Made by a program: the position numbers and the translations under genes
Source: Spirosoma montaniterrae
GTDB taxonomy: Bacteria > Bacteroidota > Bacteroidia > Cytophagales > Spirosomataceae
NCBI RefSeq assembly: GCF_001988955.1
Contig: NZ_CP014263.1
Location: forward strand, 5,436,501-5,500,500
Reading direction: 5' to 3'
Length of the DNA: 64,000 bases
Notes under the pieces: generated by a model
What the model saw: the letters and a program-made list of their open reading frames with translations, nothing else
What the model was told of the DNA's origin: nothing
The model's database searches: none
Shown: piece by piece, positions 62,385 through 64,000 of the stretch
Position numbering within the stretch: position 1 is the first letter of the stretch
Layout: the number at the start of each line of letters is the position of its first letter

Positions 62385-63476
62385 ATGAGCTTAGATATAT
62401 TCTTCATACTAACCGCTATACAGGCACTGATTACGTGTATAATCGTGTGGCCAAACAAAAAAACTGATAGCGAAGACTACTATCTACTGCTGTTTTTAGC
62501 CGCAATTCTATTCAAAGTAGTATCTAAATATATCTTATGGATTAGCGGGAATTACATCCTGTTCTATAAACTGCGAGACAGTTCCAGTTTGCTTTACGGG
62601 CCGCTTCTTCTGTTTTACTACCAACGAATTAAAGGCCAACCTATTCCACTCCGTACTGCACTGCTTCATTGTCTGCCCTTTGTAGCTCTGTTCTTGATCC
62701 AGGTGTTGGTGTATGTGCTGTCAATGCGTCAAAATAATTCTCTTATCAATTGGTATAGCCAGCTATCCGCCGTAGTCTGTTTATCTTCACCGGCTCTGTA
62801 TAGTGGTTATGTTCTCTGGCAAATCCAGTCTAACCCTGCTGAATGGGCTTTCCATCACACAAAGCGAACTATCATATATATTTTAGGATTTTCCCAGTTG
62901 ACATGTGTTCTGATTATCATCTTTTTTGACTTCATACTTGTGAATTCCATGTTAGGCCGGTACACTGTTTACGCCACCATGTTAGCCGCAGTAGTACTGG
63001 TATTATACTTCAGAGTCAAATTGTTTAAGCAACATTCCGAGTCGTTTGAGTACAAGGTGGATCAACACACAGAAAAGCCGGGCAAACTGGATGAATCCCA
63101 ATTGGAAGAATACATCCCTAAGTCGCTGGTTTCGGTATATGACCGCCAAATTCGGGAGTTTATGGAATCTCAAAAGGCTTTTCTGCAACGGGGATATACC
63201 CTTCGGGAGATGGCCGAAACTACAGGCATTCCCTTGCATCATCTGTCGGCGGTTATCAACCGGCACTACGGCTATCATTTCAATGAATACATCAATCACT
63301 GGCGGATTGAATACCTGAAACAGCGATTGGATAAAAATGAGTGGAAACATAAAACGCTCGAAGCACTGGCCCAGGAAAGCGGCTTCACCAATCGGACATC
63401 CTTCATTACAGCCTTTAAAAAACACTGCGGTAAAACTCCATCTGACTACATTCGGACCATAAAAGGTACTGTATAA
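62385..63476 (+). CDS. Membrane-anchored AraC-family transcription regulator
   Basis: A 363-residue protein. The N-terminal 215 residues hold about seven hydrophobic segments (IFFILTAIQALITCIIVW, YYLLLFLAAILFKVVSKYIL, ALLHCLPFVALFLIQVLVYV, YTVYATMLAAVVLVLYF). The C-terminus is an AraC DNA-binding domain with two helix-turn-helix units (YTLREMAETTGIPLHHLSAV; KTLEALAQESGFTNRTSFIT, then AFKKHCGKTPSDYIRTIKG). It would sense a membrane or envelope signal and act while anchored. The target is unknown; the divergent PagL-like gene is a candidate. Composition is AT-richer than the sugar genes. Confidence 0.88.
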   Translation: MSLDIFFILTAIQALITCIIVWPNKKTDSEDYYLLLFLAAILFKVVSKYILWISGNYILFYKLRDSSSLLYGPLLLFYYQRIKGQPIPLRTALLHCLPFVALFLIQVLVYVLSMRQNNSLINWYSQLSAVVCLSSPALYSGYVLWQIQSNPAEWAFHHTKRTIIYILGFSQLTCVLIIIFFDFILVNSMLGRYTVYATMLAAVVLVLYFRVKLFKQHSESFEYKVDQHTEKPGKLDESQLEEYIPKSLVSVYDRQIREFMESQKAFLQRGYTLREMAETTGIPLHHLSAVINRHYGYHFNEYINHWRIEYLKQRLDKNEWKHKTLEALAQESGFTNRTSFITAFKKHCGKTPSDYIRTIKGTV

Positions 63477-63641
63477 CCAGTCTATTTTATTCCGGGGCCC
63501 AATCTGACGATAACGCAAGCCAATCACTTGTTAAGATTTATAAATTCGGACAAGTCCATGTGACTCGTTCGTTTATCTAATTCCAACGAACACTAACTTG
63601 GCAGCCGCAAAAGCAGTCAATCGCCGGTTTGATGTTCTGGT

Positions 63642-64000
63642 ATGAAAAAAATTACCTGTCATTTTTTACTGATTAGTACGGTGCTCATCAGCAGTCACCT
63701 GATGGTTGGCTGCGGTTCCTCCGCGCGGATTACTGGTTCGTGGAAAAGCCCCGATGCGGTCAGGAAGGCTTATACGAAAGTATTGGTGGCCGCACTTACC
63801 AGCGATGCTTACGCCCGGCAAACGGTTGAAACAGATTTGGTAAGCCGCCTTCAGCGTAAAGGCATACAGGCGACGCGTAGTATCGACATTTTCCCGCCCA
63901 CGTTCAGAGAGGGCAAACTGCCTGCCCGCGAAGATATTATAAAAACCATTCGCGAGACAGGCCACGACGCCGTGCTGACAGCCTCACTCATCAAAAGCAA
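63642..64000 (+). CDS. Lipoprotein of unknown function, 3' end beyond the window
   Basis: The gene starts at ATG 63642 and runs off the right edge after 119 codons. The N-terminus KKITCHFLLISTVLISSHLM ends in VGCGSS, a lipobox-like site, so it is probably an outer-membrane or periplasmic lipoprotein. The mature part begins ARITGSWKSPDAVRKAYTKV, and strand-helix alternation follows (VLVAALTSDAYARQTVETDL, VSRLQRKGIQATRSID, GHDAVLTASLIKS). It resembles DUF4136-like small lipoproteins in style only; I do not assign a family. Confidence 0.7.
   Translation, partial: MKKITCHFLLISTVLISSHLMVGCGSSARITGSWKSPDAVRKAYTKVLVAALTSDAYARQTVETDLVSRLQRKGIQATRSIDIFPPTFREGKLPAREDIIKTIRETGHDAVLTASLIKS

Overview
The window reads as chromosome of a Gram-negative Bacteroidota bacterium, most likely a Cytophagales member of the Spirosoma type. 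The evidence is two SusC/SusD pairs, lipoprotein and Tat-type signals on sugar enzymes, a PVC-type haem protein with a DUF1080 enzyme, a bestrophin, YitT and PagL-like proteins, GC-rich codon use, and ATGA-coupled gene starts. I see no rRNA, tRNA, CRISPR array, transposase or phage gene. The genus is inferred only from gene style.

Layout. 1-6.9 kb: start of a trehalase gene, a divergent sugar MFS carrier, a secreted M1 peptidase, a lone nuoC, and a thioredoxin-fold protein without redox cysteines. 6.9-9.1 kb: a Tat-exported Gfo/Idh/MocA oxidoreductase and small proteins. 9.4-29.7 kb (plus strand): a GntR-type regulator, then SusC/SusD, a cytochrome c/beta-propeller protein, DUF1080, DUF4432, a PMI-like cupin protein, TIM-barrel isomerase, Gfo/Idh/MocA dehydrogenase, an RbsA/RbsC/RbsB-type ABC importer with a soluble quinoprotein sugar dehydrogenase between its parts, and a second isomerase. 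This looks like an oxidative (keto-sugar) glycan pathway. 29.7-36.7 kb (minus strand): a coupled set of sodium:solute symporter, GH2 and FAD oxidoreductase. 36.8-37.4 kb: a small DUF6934 pair. 37.5-48.7 kb (minus strand): a tight six-gene polysaccharide operon (SusC, SusD, a large unclassified six-hairpin protein, a GH9-like protein, a phytanoyl-CoA dioxygenase-like protein, a beta-propeller glycosidase). 49-50.1 kb: a LacI-type regulator carrying a transposase-like zinc ribbon, beside a perfect 18-bp palindrome. 50.1-55.5 kb (minus strand): sulfatase, FucP, SDR dehydrogenase and L-fuconate dehydratase, preceded by a decayed enolase-superfamily gene. 55.7-64 kb: an AT-rich orphan gene, bestrophin, amidohydrolase, YitT, Ntn hydrolase, PagL-like protein, a membrane-bound AraC regulator and the start of a lipoprotein gene.

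The 37.5-54.9 kb block suggests uptake and breakdown of a sulfated, fucose-containing glycan feeding the non-phosphorylating L-fuconate route, although no classical fucosidase is present.

The most striking non-genic signal is a set of dispersed palindromic repeats. Some lie between genes. Others lie inside genes in frame: 81 bp in the FAD oxidoreductase, about 46 bp in GH2, and one supplying the C-terminus of the DUF4432 protein. This resembles the in-frame palindromic elements described in Rickettsia.
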